NCBI GenBank assembly: GCA_949825045.1
Contig: OX463822.1
Coordinates: 2,671,001 to 2,735,000, forward strand
Length of the DNA: 64,000 nt
Reading direction: 5' to 3'
Origin: Argyresthia goedartella
Lineage: Eukaryota; Arthropoda; Insecta; Lepidoptera; Argyresthiidae
Shown: positions 22,350-33,778 of the stretch, in pieces
Numbering within the stretch: the first letter of the stretch is position 1
Layout of the letters: each line of letters starts with the position of its first letter
Notes under the pieces: generated by a model
Seen by the model: only the letters and a program-made list of their open reading frames with translations
The model's database searches: none
Told to the model about the DNA's origin: nothing
Position numbers and translations under genes: made by a program

Positions 22350-22417
22350 ATTTTCCTTCTCTGGTTTTAAGTTTATGCATGCTAGATAAGTTATATATGT
22401 ACTACATTGAGCGGGGG

Positions 22418-22619
22418 TGTTAAAATGCAATGTAATATTTAGTTCGATACTACCATTTAATGTTTGCTAGATTAAGTTGGCAACACTTGTGGGAAAGAGA
22501 TGCTATAAAAAGTTTCTTTCTCGCCCACCCTCTCGCTCTCTTGAATCTTGTGAGAGAAGCACATCGTGCATAATAAAAGATTTAATATTTCTAGACTGTG
22601 TGTAATTCAAATATCATCA
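22418..22619 (+). repeat. 3' LTR of copia element
   Basis: 202 bp, preceded by the purine-rich GAGCGGGGG. Differs from the 5' LTR at about ten sites, including a one-base indel near the end. Confidence 0.9.
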
Positions 22620-22769
22620 TCGGAGCATCTAATTCGCACATTTTACAGCTAGAGAGAGCACAAAGATGAATTTAAAAAATACGCTTTGAGAAACCACGAC
22701 TGTATCCTACAAAAAGCCTTTACAAAGATACTCAGATTCTGACAGTCCGACAACTATTTGTTTTAAGCC

Positions 22770-22920
22770 TAATACTCCGACACCATTCAGGTCTTGAGTA
22801 CGAAAATAATCATTACAGAGCGAACACTAGGAGAAATCGCATGGTGGGTCAAACAACTGCTATAAGAACAGCCATAGCACAGAGATTTTCTCCATATTTA
22901 TCAACTAGGTTCTAAAATAA
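22770..22920. repeat. Dispersed repeat shared with 61782-61930
   Basis: Shared blocks include ATACTCCGAC, CTTGAGTACGAAAATAATCA, AGCGAACACTAGGAGA and CACAGAGATTTTCTCCATAT. In the second copy it follows an RT coding relic, so this is probably the 3' portion of a non-LTR element. Confidence 0.6.
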
Positions 22921-23319
22921 GGCAAACAAGTCGCATAACATATATGACAAGTAAAAATTCGAATATAGAAAGATAATATCAGATTGACTACTTTCCCTCA
23001 ATTATGGCGAAACGGGGAAGCTTATAAAGGGCTAGTTGGTGCCCGAAACTACGTCTGGATGTACCCAGGAATTATCATTAACCGAAAAAATATTTCATTC
23101 AACTACACCGGATTGTCGGATAAAAAGCATCCTAAATTTAAATCTACCTCATAGTCTGTATTGCCACATTTCATTTAAATTTGTGAAATCAGCGTGATTG
23201 AGGCACAAGCATTGAAAAACCCGAACTTTTAATATTATTATTTCTCATATCACAGATATATTAGTACGATTCATGAAAATGACACCGTGGTTAAATATAT
23301 ATATATAAATGCAATTTTC

Positions 23320-23395
23320 ACAAACACACACATATACACACGTACACACGCACGCACGTACACACACGCACACAACTCTAACATGCACCCACGCA
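23320..23395. repeat. CA-rich microsatellite
   Basis: Interrupted ACACAC/ACGCAC runs. Small ORFs on both strands across it are translation of the simple repeat. Confidence 0.85.
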
Positions 23396-23621
23396 CACTC
23401 CTATTCGCAAATATCATAAATAAAAAAAAAACATTGTTTAATATCGCTGTCCCTCGAGAGGTGGAGGCAAGGAGATCCATGACACGGGTTCGACCTCTTT
23501 TGGACTCCTGTCTCACTGCTCCCTAAAACTATTACTTAAATTGGTTTTTCATCATACATAATTGTATTATTGTTGTTGGGAGAAAATAAATTAATTTTGT
23601 ATTTTGATAATTAGATTTTTG

Positions 23622-23687
23622 TCTTTGGACTAATTCCAGAGCAATAGAAGTCTTTGAACTTATATTGCTCTGGAATTAGTCCAAAGA
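23622..23687. repeat. Perfect 25-bp inverted repeat hairpin
   Basis: Arms 23622-23646 and 23663-23687 are exact reverse complements (core GGACTAATTCCAGAGCAATA) with a 16-base loop. May be a fold-back transposon remnant or a small-RNA precursor. Confidence 0.8.
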
Positions 23688-25683
23688 GTGGAACGAAAGT
23701 GGAACAGCGTTTCTTTCGGCAACACTTTGAGTAATTGCTTTCGAAGAGCGCGGGTCAACAATCTAAAATGAGAACTTTTATACCCCAAAGCTCGCGAGAA
23801 CGTTGCGTTATAAAAGTGTATTTAAAAATTCCATTAACTAACATTCAAAAATGGAACAACGAAAAGCAGAGTAAATCGACGTAGAACAATTCCCAAATTG
23901 AAATACTATCCCTTTTACTTCGCCACTGCTAACGGAAACGGAAGGGTCCCGTTATTAATATTAATACACAAAGTTACCGTACAAAGTACTATTCATCCGA
24001 TAGAATGCAGAGACCACTGAACTGCTATAAACACGGGCCCTGGCCAACGATTACGGTTTTTGCTTTGCAATCGTCGAACCCTGAAATAAAGGATGATAAG
24101 TTGGAAATGGAATTAGTTCGTTAATCAAAGCATTAACACTATTTGCTGACTCGATACCTATAAAGATATTTGCCCTCAAATTATGGCAAATTTTTGGAAT
24201 AACGGTCCAGAAATAGCGACTAATCAAAACATGGCTTTAATTTCAGGCTATCATCAATCTAGTAAAGTAATATTTCTGTATGAGACGAGTTTCAGAAATT
24301 TGATATGAATGAGACAAGTTTCAGAAATTTCGGTGATTCGTTGTCTGCCATATTTGGTTTATGACATAGACTGATTTCGATGAATTGTCAGAGATATTTA
24401 CAAATAACGTTTAATTCATTAATTGCTTCCACAAAATAAATATTGCCTTCCTGAGAATTAATACCCACTCCAAATTTTCATTTGCGGTTTCATCATGTTG
24501 ATTGATTGCGTTCAAATTATATTGTAATTAATTTTACTTCCGTCTGCTATTTAATCCATTACGTCATACGAATTATTTTCCACGATATTTAGATAGAAAT
24601 GTATCGCCACATATACTTAAGGCTTGTGTTTAAACGATTACCATAAAATTCGAAAATTTACTACCAATAAATTCGAAATGACTGCCAGAATGATCACCAA
24701 ATTGTGTTTGGATAAATGATCAACAAACTTCTTTTAATGTTTTATGTACTTAAGTTTATGTTTTAAGTATTTTTGTTGTTCTTACATGTTCAACCTAACA
24801 CGAAGGATAAAGGGGGCTTCGCTTCGCTCACCCCCTTTACCCTACACCTAAGCTACCGTAGAATTTTTTCCTGATATTTTCTGCAACTTTTGGAGATTAT
24901 TTACCCATTTTGGGAAAGAAAAAAATATTTTGGTGATCATTATATTTGTTGCCTATACTTAATTCACGATTCTTGATAGCCATACATAATAACTATATTT
25001 ACTGAACTCGCGACTCAAGGCGGTCCAGTGCAACCCGCGTCTATTGTTTTCTCGCTATCCCTAAGTCCGCGGACCATCTGCCGGTGGTCTGCCGACTCAT
25101 CTTTGGGACTTGGCCTCCTCTTTGTCACCACTCGGTTAATGATCTGGTGCTCCCTTTCCCAAAAATAATAACAAAATAAGGGCAAAAGGTCAAAACTATT
25201 TCCTGTGTAGCAAGCACAACGATCAACTACATTTCGATTATCAAGATTACGTCATCGTGATAAAATAGACGAAGTTAGCTAGCGATTGGTACTACAGAAT
25301 TTACTTTTATAGCAACAATCTAAGATTGATGACCTGACTCTGGTTCACAGTTTCTGTTGCAGCAATGTCGCAGTATTAATAGTATGTTTATGTTGAAAAA
25401 TAACTAGATTTCAAGTCACTGTACTTGGACGGAAATTGAAATGTATAGGGACCAGTTCATTTATATTGCTACCATACAGTAAAGTAAATAGCCAAAAAAA
25501 ATCTTATAACAGCCATAACTCCAGTCGGTGGAGGTTATGAGATGAAGGATTTGTTACGTCTCGTAGGTCGTTGCTTAAAAATAAAAATAAACGCGAGCCA
25601 TAACATTAAATTAAGGATCACTGGTGTGTCTGTCCTAGGTGTGTAAAAGTAATATTAAACGACAGAATTCTGAACTGATTTAG

Positions 25684-25880
25684 TTTGACGACTTCTGTAG
25701 CGCAACGGTTGTGGCTCTGCCTACCATGCGAGAGGTCCCAGGTTCGATCCCCGGCTGGGTGTAAAAAAAACCCCAGGTCTTGGATGTTTATATGTGTGTG
25801 ACGCCGCTGATTCTGGTTCCCACGACACATGGTATCCTAGTGTGGGGGCCGAAGAAATGTATGTTTCTGTATGTATTTTT
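25684..25880 (+). repeat. tRNA-derived SINE (complete copy)
   Basis: A box TAGCGCAACGG (about 25695) and B box GGTTCGATCCC (about 25742) in a tRNA-like head, then an unrelated body CCAGGTCTTGGATGTTTATA and GGTATCCTAGTGTGGGGGCC. The other copies show the same head-body join, so it is a SINE and not a tRNA gene. Confidence 0.75.
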
Positions 25881-26089
25881 ATGTTTAATGTTTAAGTTTA
25901 AGTTGAAATTTTTTAGACTTATGTATTTTTGTAACCTAAACACGAAATTGTTACGTCAGCAAATACATTTTGAATTTGGGGAAGATTTTGGGGGTAAACC
26001 AGAAAAAAAAAACAATCTGTCTTATGTGACATTTTATGAAAGGGCTTATTGCGAGGATCTCATATATATATATATGTATATTTGAGATC

Positions 26090-26123
<34 letters not shown>

Positions 26124-26161
26124 ATATATACATAAATCTGAAATAAATAGTTAAAAAAATA

Positions 26162-26353
26162 TTAATAAAATAGGCAAAAAAGCCAGCCCCGCGCCCGGAC
26201 TAGCGGAGACTGCCTGCACGCCACCATGTGGTGCCTGCCGCACGCTAGCAGCTGGTGCCTGCGCGCCCTTAGGTAGTAGTCCCTCATGAATGGCACGTAC
26301 ACCGCACTAACGAGCGCTGCGTAGTCACTGTCGCCTCGCAACAATTGACACAC
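26162..26353 (-). other. Unknown frame ALVSAVYVPF...RARRHQLLA (left arm copy)
   Basis: 63-codon minus frame, duplicate of 31298-31489. A diverged relative is at about 36320-36555. GC-rich and Arg/His-rich against an AT-rich background. Not recognised; probably part of a dispersed element. Confidence 0.4.
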
Positions 26354-27786
26354 ACCTCTAGTGAGTTGTATCCAAGTATACTTAATACTAGTGGCCCTGT
26401 GGGCAGTAGACCTCGCTAACAGGGAGGACTGTGAACCAATTTATAGGTAAGTATTTTAGATTCAATCAAAATCAAGTAGTAAAGTAGCCGCATCAATAAC
26501 TTCGTAAACTACATTTGGCGATTTAAAATATAATCTATTGACTTTTAACGAAAATAGTTATAGTCTATTTCAGTCACTCTCATGGTCTGTATAGATCCTC
26601 TTACAAACTTGGTATTTTTTGAAAATATTTCTTGGATTTTTAGAAAACAGGCGGCCGAAAGGTAATGGTGTAGTATATTTTTAGAACCGGCTCATGAAGT
26701 CGTTTAATTTGATACCCGACGCGATAGGTTCCATAAAAAAACATACAAAAAATTAATGACGTCATAATTCCGAGGGGAAAATCGAGAAAATCTCTGGACA
26801 AAAAACTTTTAATTCAAGGAATACGTGTGCCAAGTTTTGTGAGGATCGCTTAAAAACTGTGGCCCCCTAGACCGGAACTGACAGACACGTATAGAGACAG
26901 ACAAAAGCAAAATCGGCCTCCTATCTTGTTAAAATGGAGCCCTGCGCTCGCTTCGCTCACTCAGTCAATAAAAGCGGATGGATAAAAGTGGGGGTAACAT
27001 CATAGAAAAGTGTTGTGTATCTTCTCGAGCATAAGGACATACGAGCTTTCGTGTGGATTCCAAATAATCGAGCTAGATTCAAGTTTGGTTTTCACTAGAG
27101 CCGTGTAGAGAAGCTGGACCGCGCCTAAATTACGGAATTCCTTACTATTCCGTATCACAAACCCTTAAGATTTTAAAGCATTCCTTTGACAAAGTACTCA
27201 TGTGCTACTGGAATATATGTTTAGTATCGAACGTAGCACTGAGGTCCTTCATCGAATATACTCGATTCATAGACACCGTGCTGAGTGTATACGTCGCACA
27301 AACAGACTGGCGTGAACGCGTGAAGGACATTATACAACACTTTTCATTATTGAATAAGGGTTTGTTATTCATATTCCATCTATGAACCGCATCCAAATCT
27401 TCCTGAATTAGCCATCAATCATCCTCTGACTTCAAGGAAATTACTAGTTTCAGATCGTCAGCATACAAAAGGCATAAAGCATGTTTAATAACGTAATAAC
27501 GGACCAAGAATAGAGCCTTGGCTAAAACCTGGGTGTGTGTGGTACGGCTGGGACTCAAAACTGCCATGTCGCACAAATTGTTGGTGGTTCTTCAGGTAGT
27601 AGCGAAGAAAACTAAGATCCGTGGGGAAAATCCAAAGGAACAAAATGTATTCATAAGGACGTCGTTATTGACTCTATTGAATGCCTTATGGAAGTCCAGA
27701 TAGGCGACTTCCACCTGACATCTCTGAACCATACTCTCCGAGTTAGTAATTTGGTGGTTACTGAATTATTATAGTAATGTATTGTA

Positions 27787-28144
27787 CAAGACCAGGGGTT
27801 TATTCTTTTCTTCATCCCCAGCTGGGGTTCGAACCCAAGGCCTCTCGCATGGTAGGCAGAGCCACAGAGATCGTCATACTTAACTTATTTAATTACTAAC
27901 TATAGGACCATTTAGTCAGCACCGGAACTCAAACCTGCAGCTGCTGCGTGAGAAGAAAGCGTGAGACTCTTCATGGACGGCAATACCTAATATTTCAGTT
28001 ATTTACAAAGTTGGGAAAAACCTTCGATTTTTGATCATGGTTTACAAGTTTTCAGGGCTTGACCGAAGTTTTGGTGCTCATTAAAAGGAAAATTGAATCG
28101 ATCGATCTTTACTTTGTTATACACAGTAACTTTTCGCTAGAATG
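27787..28144 (-). repeat. Block B, left copy
   Basis: Reverse complement of 32728-33085, both 358 bp, with only about two mismatches seen. Contains a truncated SINE head (27787-27885) and a repeat with ACAAAGTTGGGAAAAA. Block B lies to the right of block A here, which is not the order a simple inversion would give. A 20-bp filler (27767-27786) separates A and B. Confidence 0.93.
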
Positions 28145-29593
28145 CACCGTAAATAATTTATTATTTTTAATATTCTCAGTTTATTTATTTATTAACCTTC
28201 AAAAATCTTCAGCTAAATGCGTATAAATTCAAGGAAGTAAATGAATCCTAACATAAGCCAATAACTGATTGAACTTTTTTAACTCATAGCATAAGGCCAA
28301 TTATGTACACATATACATATACACAGCTTCATCTTCATACATATTATAAACTCTCTAAGATGAAGTGGCTCAGTGGCTCAAACAGGAATAATTACCAGAG
28401 TGAAGAAGTGTCCGAGTTCAGACAAAATGAACCTTATGTCATTGTTCATAAGAGTCACTGACACTTCTATTCGCATACTTATTTGACGCTTAATTATTCC
28501 TGCAGTTCCTGTAGAAACACAGGAACCGCATGTTACGACCGGCATTGCGGCATTTATATTTAATTTATAATAGAATGTCACCTCGACTTATATTAAAATT
28601 GAGGTCAAATCAAATTGCTTTGTTTTTTAGAGATGTTCGAAATTTGTATGTTTCTTCTAGAGAAATAACAATATTTTTACAGATATGAAATGTGTTCTGA
28701 CAATCAAAACATTTTTATCTTTAAGCTGGTCGTAGTTTGAGGTTTTTGATTGCATTATAGAGGATGTATGATATGTGTGTGGTCAAAATATTATATGACA
28801 TGTACTGAGCATACTGTAAACATAGATAGAGTAGTAATACGGTTTAAAATTACTTTCAATGCACTGATGAGATGAGCAGATGTGGTGGCAGTTGCATACT
28901 TATCTACAAGATACAAAAGAAACGGTCAAGTCCAAGTCAGACTCGTGCACGAAGGGTTCCATAACACCGCACAATGGTATTGAAGTTTCTTGCATGAAGA
29001 TAAGGTATCTTAAATTTTCCTGTGTATTTAGAAAAAAAAATGGAATTTAAAAATTTGCTTAAGAGTATGGATACTGCTCTCAAGAAATAAAGTCTACATA
29101 CGCACAGAACTTGCGCCTCCTGATATAAATCTGAAGTAAGATACCTTCTAAGCTTCCGTAGGCAAACTTTAAGGACCGCCCTTTAGACTCTTTATAACAC
29201 AATGAGAGATGATTTGGCGGTACCACCAAAAATCTTCTCTCATTAATAACCCAGGAAACAATAATTCAAAATCGATTTACAAAGTGCCCAAATAGAAAGT
29301 TTTTATGTGTTGTTTTTATTTGTGTAATTGTTCGAGTTCAGATAAAATTAACCTAATGTCATTGTACATAAAAGTCACGGACAGTTCTATTTGCATACTT
29401 TTTCAACGCGTAATTATTCCTGCTTCCTACACAGGACAGATTTCCTCAGCGACGAGCCGGCGCTTGCACGGGACCTGGGTAATAGTTCCAATGATTCACG
29501 CAGTGCTAACTACGTCTAAATTTCACATGTTTTCTTTAAGGATGTAGATCAGGCACTACGGTAGCTAAGGCCTGAAGAGGAGGGAAGGAGCTT
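28145..29593. other. Spacer of the inverted duplication with two MITE-like units
   Basis: AT-rich, no gene. Two related short units: 28381-28503, with terminal CAGGAATAATTA and TAATTATTCCTG, and 29328-29432, which shares GAGTTCAGA, TGTCATTGT and TAATTATTCCTGC. The first also has an inner GAAGTGTC/GACACTTC pair. Confidence 0.6.
28381..28503. repeat. MITE-like unit with 12-bp terminal inverted repeats
   Basis: About 123 bp bounded by CAGGAATAATTA and its reverse complement. A diverged second copy at 29328-29432 supports mobility. No transposase is seen. Confidence 0.5.
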
Positions 29594-30680
29594 TTGAAGG
29601 CCTGTAGCGGTCGGCTTATTGTGCCTTTGGGTAGTATTTTCAACTTAACTCAAGTGCAAGGGAAGTACCCTACCAGCTGGAAATTTTCTCGACTCAGTCC
29701 TATTCCTAAGACAAGTGACACTGCCTCTGGAAATCTGTATCGACCGATTGCGATCCTGAGTACAATGGCAAAATTGTTTGAGGCAGTCATATACTTATGG
29801 TATAATCAGTCCGCAGATTGCACCGTATTTATGCGAGTCGCAACACGGATTGAGGAGTCGTCATTCAGTAACCACCAAATTACTAACTCGGAGAGTATGG
29901 TTCAGAGATGTCAGGTGGAAGTCGCCTATCTGGACTTCCATAAGGCATTCAATAGAGTCAATAACGACGTCCTTATGAATACATTTTGTTCCATTGGATT
30001 TGCCCCACGGATCTTAGTTTTCTTCGCTACTACTTGAAGAACCACCAACAATTTGTGCGACATGGCAGTTTTGAGTCCCAGCCGTACCACACACACCCAG
30101 GTTTTAGCCAAGGCTCTATTCTTGGTCCGTTATTACGTTATTAAACATGCTTTATGCCTTTTGTATGCTGACGATCTGAAACTAGTAATTTCCTTGAAGT
30201 CAGAGGATGATTGATGGCTAATTCAGGAAGATTTGGATGCGGTTCATAGATGGAATATGAATAACAAACCCTTATTCAATAATGAAAAGTGTTGTATAAT
30301 GTCCTTCACGCGTTCACGCCAGTCTGTTTGTGCGACGTATACACTCAGCACGGTGTCTATGAATCGAGTATATTCGATGAAGGACCTCAGTGCTACGTTC
30401 GATACTAAACATACATTCCAGTAGCACATGAGTACTTTGTCAAAAGAATGCTTTAAAATCTTAAGGGTTTGTGATACGGAATAGTAAGGAATTCCGTAAT
30501 TTAGGCGCGGTCCAGCTTCTCTACACGGCTCTAGTGAAAACCAAACTTGAATCTAGCTCGATTATTTGGAATCCACATGAAAGCTCGTATGTCCTTATGC
30601 TCGAGAATCTTCTCGAAAAGTGTTGTGTATCTACACAACACTTTTCTATGATGTTACCCCCACTTTTATCCATCCGCTTT
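29594..30680 (+). pseudogene. Decayed non-LTR reverse transcriptase
   Basis: Starts with YPTSWKFSRLSPIPK and YRPIAILSTMAKLFEAVI, continues with YLDFHKAFNRVNNDVL, a SQGSILGPLL-type box and VYADDLKLVIS (about 30160-30190), then DAVHRWNMNNK. Several stops and frame changes. It spans the inner boundary of the inverted duplication (29863) without interruption, which shows that the right-hand locus is the ancestral arrangement at that point. Confidence 0.8.
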
Positions 30681-31297
30681 TATTGACTGAGTGAGCGAAG
30701 CGAGCGCAGGGCTCCATTTTAACAAGATAGAAGGCCAATTTTGCTTTTGTCTGTCTCTATACGTGTCTGTCAGTTCCGGTCTAGGGGGCCACAGTTTTTA
30801 AGCGATCCTCACAAAACTTGGCACACGTATTCCTTGAATTAAAAGTTTTTTGTCGAGAGATTTTCTCGATTTTCCCCTCGGAATTATGACGTCATTAATT
30901 TTTTGTATGTTTTTTTATGGAACCTATCGCGTCGGGTATCAAATTAAACGACTTCATGAGCCGGTTCTAAAAATATACTACACCATTACCTTTCGGCCGC
31001 CTGTTTTCTAAAAATCCAAGAAATATTTTCAAAAAATACCAAGTTTGTAAGAGGATCTATACAGACCATGAGAGTGACTGAAATAGACTATAACTATTTT
31101 CGTTAAAAGTCAATAGATTATATTTTAAATCGCCAAATGTAGTTTACGAAGTTATTGATGCGGCTACTTTACTACTTGATTTTGATTGAATCTAAAATAC
31201 TTACCTATAAATTGGTTCACAGTCCTCCCTGTTAGCGAGGTCTACTGCCCACAGGGCCACTAGTATTAAGTATACTTGGATACAACTCACTAGAGGT

Positions 31298-31489
31298 GTG
31301 TGTCAATTGTTGCGAGGCGACAGTGACTACGCTGCGCTCGTTAGTGCGGTGTACGCGCCATTCATGAGGGACTACTACCTAAGGGCGCGCAGGCACCAGC
31401 TGCTAGCGTGCGGCAGGCACCACATGGTGGCGTGCAGGCAGTCTCCGCTAGTCCGGGCGCGGGGCAGGCTTTTTTGCCTATTTTATTAA
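31298..31489 (+). other. Unknown frame ALVSAVYAPF...RARRHQLLA (right arm copy)
   Basis: 63 codons, MCQLLRGDSDYAALV start, rich in Arg, His and Cys. The in-frame sequence extends upstream without a Met. Compare 36320-36555, where RARRH and QQSPLVRAR recur. Not recognised. Confidence 0.4.
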
Positions 31490-31527
31490 TATTTTTTTAA
31501 CTATTTATTTCAGATTTATGTATATAT

Positions 31528-31563
<36 letters not shown>

Positions 31564-31799
31564 GATCTCAAATATACATATATATATATGAGATCCTCGC
31601 AATAAGCCCTTTCATAAAATGTCACATAAGACAGATTGTTTTTTTTTTCTGGTTTACCCCCAAAATCTTCCCCAAATTCAAAATGTATTTGCTGACGTAA
31701 CAATTTCGTGTTTAGGTTACAAAAATACATAAGTCTAAAAAATTTCAACTTAAACTTAAACATTAAACATAAAAATACATACAGAAACATACATTTCTT

Positions 31800-31994
31800 C
31801 GGCCCCCACACTAGGATACCATGTGTCGTGGGAACCAGAATCAGCGGCGTCACACACATATAAACATCCAAGACCTGGGGTTTTTTTTACACACAGCCGG
31901 GGATCGAACCTGGGACCTCTCGCATGGTAGGCAGAGCCACAACCGCTGCGCTACAGAAGTCGTCAAACTAAATCAGTTCAGAATTCTGTCGTTT
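31800..31994 (-). repeat. tRNA-derived SINE (minus copy in right arm)
   Basis: Inverted duplicate of the SINE at 25684-25880; it has a few differences in the head, for example near 31893 and 31949. Confidence 0.75.
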
Positions 31995-32727
31995 AATATT
32001 ACTTTTACACACCTAGGACAGACACACCAGTGATCCTTAATTTAATGTTATGGCTCCGTTTATTTTTATTTTTAAGCAACGACCTACGAGACGAGACGAG
32101 TCCTAAAGAAAAACTAATGTACCACCTTCTGTAACAAATCCTTCATCTCATAACCTCCACCGACTGGAGTTATGGCTGTTATAAGATTTTTTTTGGCTAT
32201 TTTCTTTACTGTATGGTAGCAATATAAATGAACTGGTCCCTATACATTTCAATTTCCGTCCAAGTACAGTGACTTGAAATCTAGTTATTTTTCAACATAA
32301 ACCTACTATTAATACTGCGACATTGCTGCAACAGAAACTGTGAACCAGAGTCAGGTCATCAATCTTAGATTGTTGCTATAAAAGTAAATTCTGTGGTACC
32401 AATCGCTAGCTAACTTCGTCTATTTTATCAAATGAAATGTAGTTGATCGTTGTGCTAGCTACACAGGAAATAGTTTTGACCTTTTGCCCTTATTTTGTTA
32501 TACTTTTTGGGAAATGGAGAACCAGATCGTTAACCGAGTGGTGACAAAGAGGAGGCCAAGTCCCAAAGATGAGTCGGCAGACCACCGGCAGATGGTCCGC
32601 GGACTTAGGGATAGCGAGAAAACAATAGACGCGAGTTGCACTGGACCGCCTTAAGTCGCGAGTTCAGTAAATATGGTTATTATGTATGGCTATTATTCTC
32701 TTAGTCAAGAATCGTGAATTATTTGAA

Positions 32728-33085
32728 CATTCTAGCGAAAAGTTACTGTGTATAACAAAGTAAAGATCGATCGATTCAATTTTCCTTTTAATGAGCACCA
32801 AAACTTCGGTCAAGCCCTGAAAACTTGTAAACCATGATCAAAAATCGAAGGTTTTTCCCAACTTTGTAAATAACTGAAATATTAGGTATTGCCGTCCGTG
32901 AAGAGTCTCACGCTTTCTTCTCACGCAGCAGCTGCAGGTTTGAGTTCCGGTGCTGACTACATGGTCATATAGTTAGTAATTAAATAAGTTAAGTATGACG
33001 ATCTCTGTGGCTCTGCCTACCATGCGAGAGGCCTTGGGTTCGAACCCCAGCTGGGGATGAAGAAAAGAATAAACCCCTGGTCTTG
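32728..33085 (+). repeat. Block B, right copy
   Basis: Reverse complement of 27787-28144. On its right it continues naturally into the rest of a SINE (to 33215), so this edge is ancestral here and truncated in the left copy. Only seven bases (32721-32727) separate it from block A. Confidence 0.93.
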
Positions 33086-33133
<48 letters not shown>

Positions 33134-33215
33134 ATATCGCTGTTTCTGGTTCCCACGATATAGGGTATCATAGTGTGGGGCCAGAAGTAATGTATGTGCC
33201 TGTATATTAAGTTTT
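32993..33215 (+). repeat. tRNA-derived SINE with an expanded AT repeat
   Basis: Head with GGTTCGAACCCC (about 33039), body GGTCTTGGATG, an internal (TA)n/(TG)n expansion at 33091-33133, and GGTATCATAGTGTGGGGCC tail. Confidence 0.7.
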
Positions 33216-33778
33216 GATTTGACATCATACGGACATTCTAATGGTGATGGAATACATAATTTGGAAAACATCCATCATTCTTAACTGCGGCTATAGGCTA
33301 GCCCACTGTCACGCAAAATGGAGTAATGAATAACTGGTGGAGATCATGAAGCTTTTCACGGACGACTTTATTGCAGATGTATACAAAGTTGGGAAAAAAC
33401 TTAGTTTTTAGATCATAGTTTTCTAGTATATGGCTTGAAGAAATTATTAAGTTTTGATACTCTTTAGACGTAAAATTTTAAGATCTTTAATTCGTTAGAA
33501 AGTAATTTTTTGCCAGGATGCATCGTAAAGATATTTTGAGCAATAAACCAAAAAATGCCCGAAAGTTTCCAGGTTTTGAAGCTGCCAAAATTTTTTCCGA
33601 GATTACGCTTGAAACAAATTTTTGATATCTTATCAGTAGCTACCTTATCTACAATACCTAAAAAACTACATAGTTGAAGACCCTACACAGAAAACACAGA
33701 TACGGTTGCGCCCAAATCATAGTCCTTTTCTGTAAAAGTTATATGATAAAGTATTAACAGTTTGTCTTTTTTCCTCAG
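33216..33778. other. Upstream intron with a repeat relic
   Basis: Non-coding. Contains a diverged copy of the block B repeat (ACAAAGTTGGGAAAAAAC near 33384, CCAGGATGCATCGTAAAGAT near 33513). Ends in a pyrimidine-rich tract and AG at 33777-33778, the 3' splice site of the first visible exon. Confidence 0.6.

Larger units (their letters stand above)
17998..22619 (+). mobile_element. Copia LTR retrotransposon, decayed
   Basis: 4.6-kb element: LTRs 17998-18200 and 22418-22619, initiator-tRNA primer site, Gag, and a Pol broken by in-frame stops and frameshifts. The LTRs differ at about ten positions in 200, so it is much older than BEL element 1. I could not define a clean target duplication (left flank GGGAG, right flank TCGGA). 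Confidence 0.93.
22620..24960. other. Non-coding stretch with a repeat, microsatellite and hairpin
   Basis: No gene recognised. Holds a dispersed repeat (22770-22920), a CA/CG-rich microsatellite (23320-23395), a perfect hairpin (23622-23687), and otherwise AT-rich sequence. Confidence 0.6.
24961..27766 (-). repeat. Block A, left copy of the large inverted duplication
   Basis: Reverse complement of 29863-32720 at about 99% identity in the stretches compared. Contains a SINE (25684-25880), an AT microsatellite (about 26065-26120), an unknown minus-strand frame (26162-26353), a dispersed repeat, and a truncated RT relic (about 27010-27766). The RT relic stops abruptly at 27766, where the right copy continues, so this end is a breakpoint. 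Lacks about 38 bp present in the right copy near 32100. Confidence 0.95.
29863..32720 (+). repeat. Block A, right copy of the large inverted duplication
   Basis: Reverse complement of 24961-27766. Its sequence continues naturally on the left into the RT relic (29594-29862). Contains a 15-bp perfect palindrome at 30615-30646, absent from the left copy, the unknown frame 31298-31489, AT repeats at 31528-31560 and a SINE at 31800-31994. Confidence 0.95.

Noticed and set aside
23271..23526. ORFs over the CA repeat
   Set aside because: Translation of a microsatellite, open on both strands.
25690..25760. Possible tRNA gene
   Set aside because: A and B boxes are present, but the unit is joined to the same non-tRNA body in every copy and lacks a clean acceptor stem; it is a SINE.
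27200..27396. Matching small ORFs on both strands, also 30233-30429
   Set aside because: Antisense and sense readings of the decayed RT in the inverted arms.
31518..31700. Ile/Tyr-rich ORFs over AT repeats, also 25951-26133 and 32989-33271
   Set aside because: They are translated (AT)n or SINE sequence.
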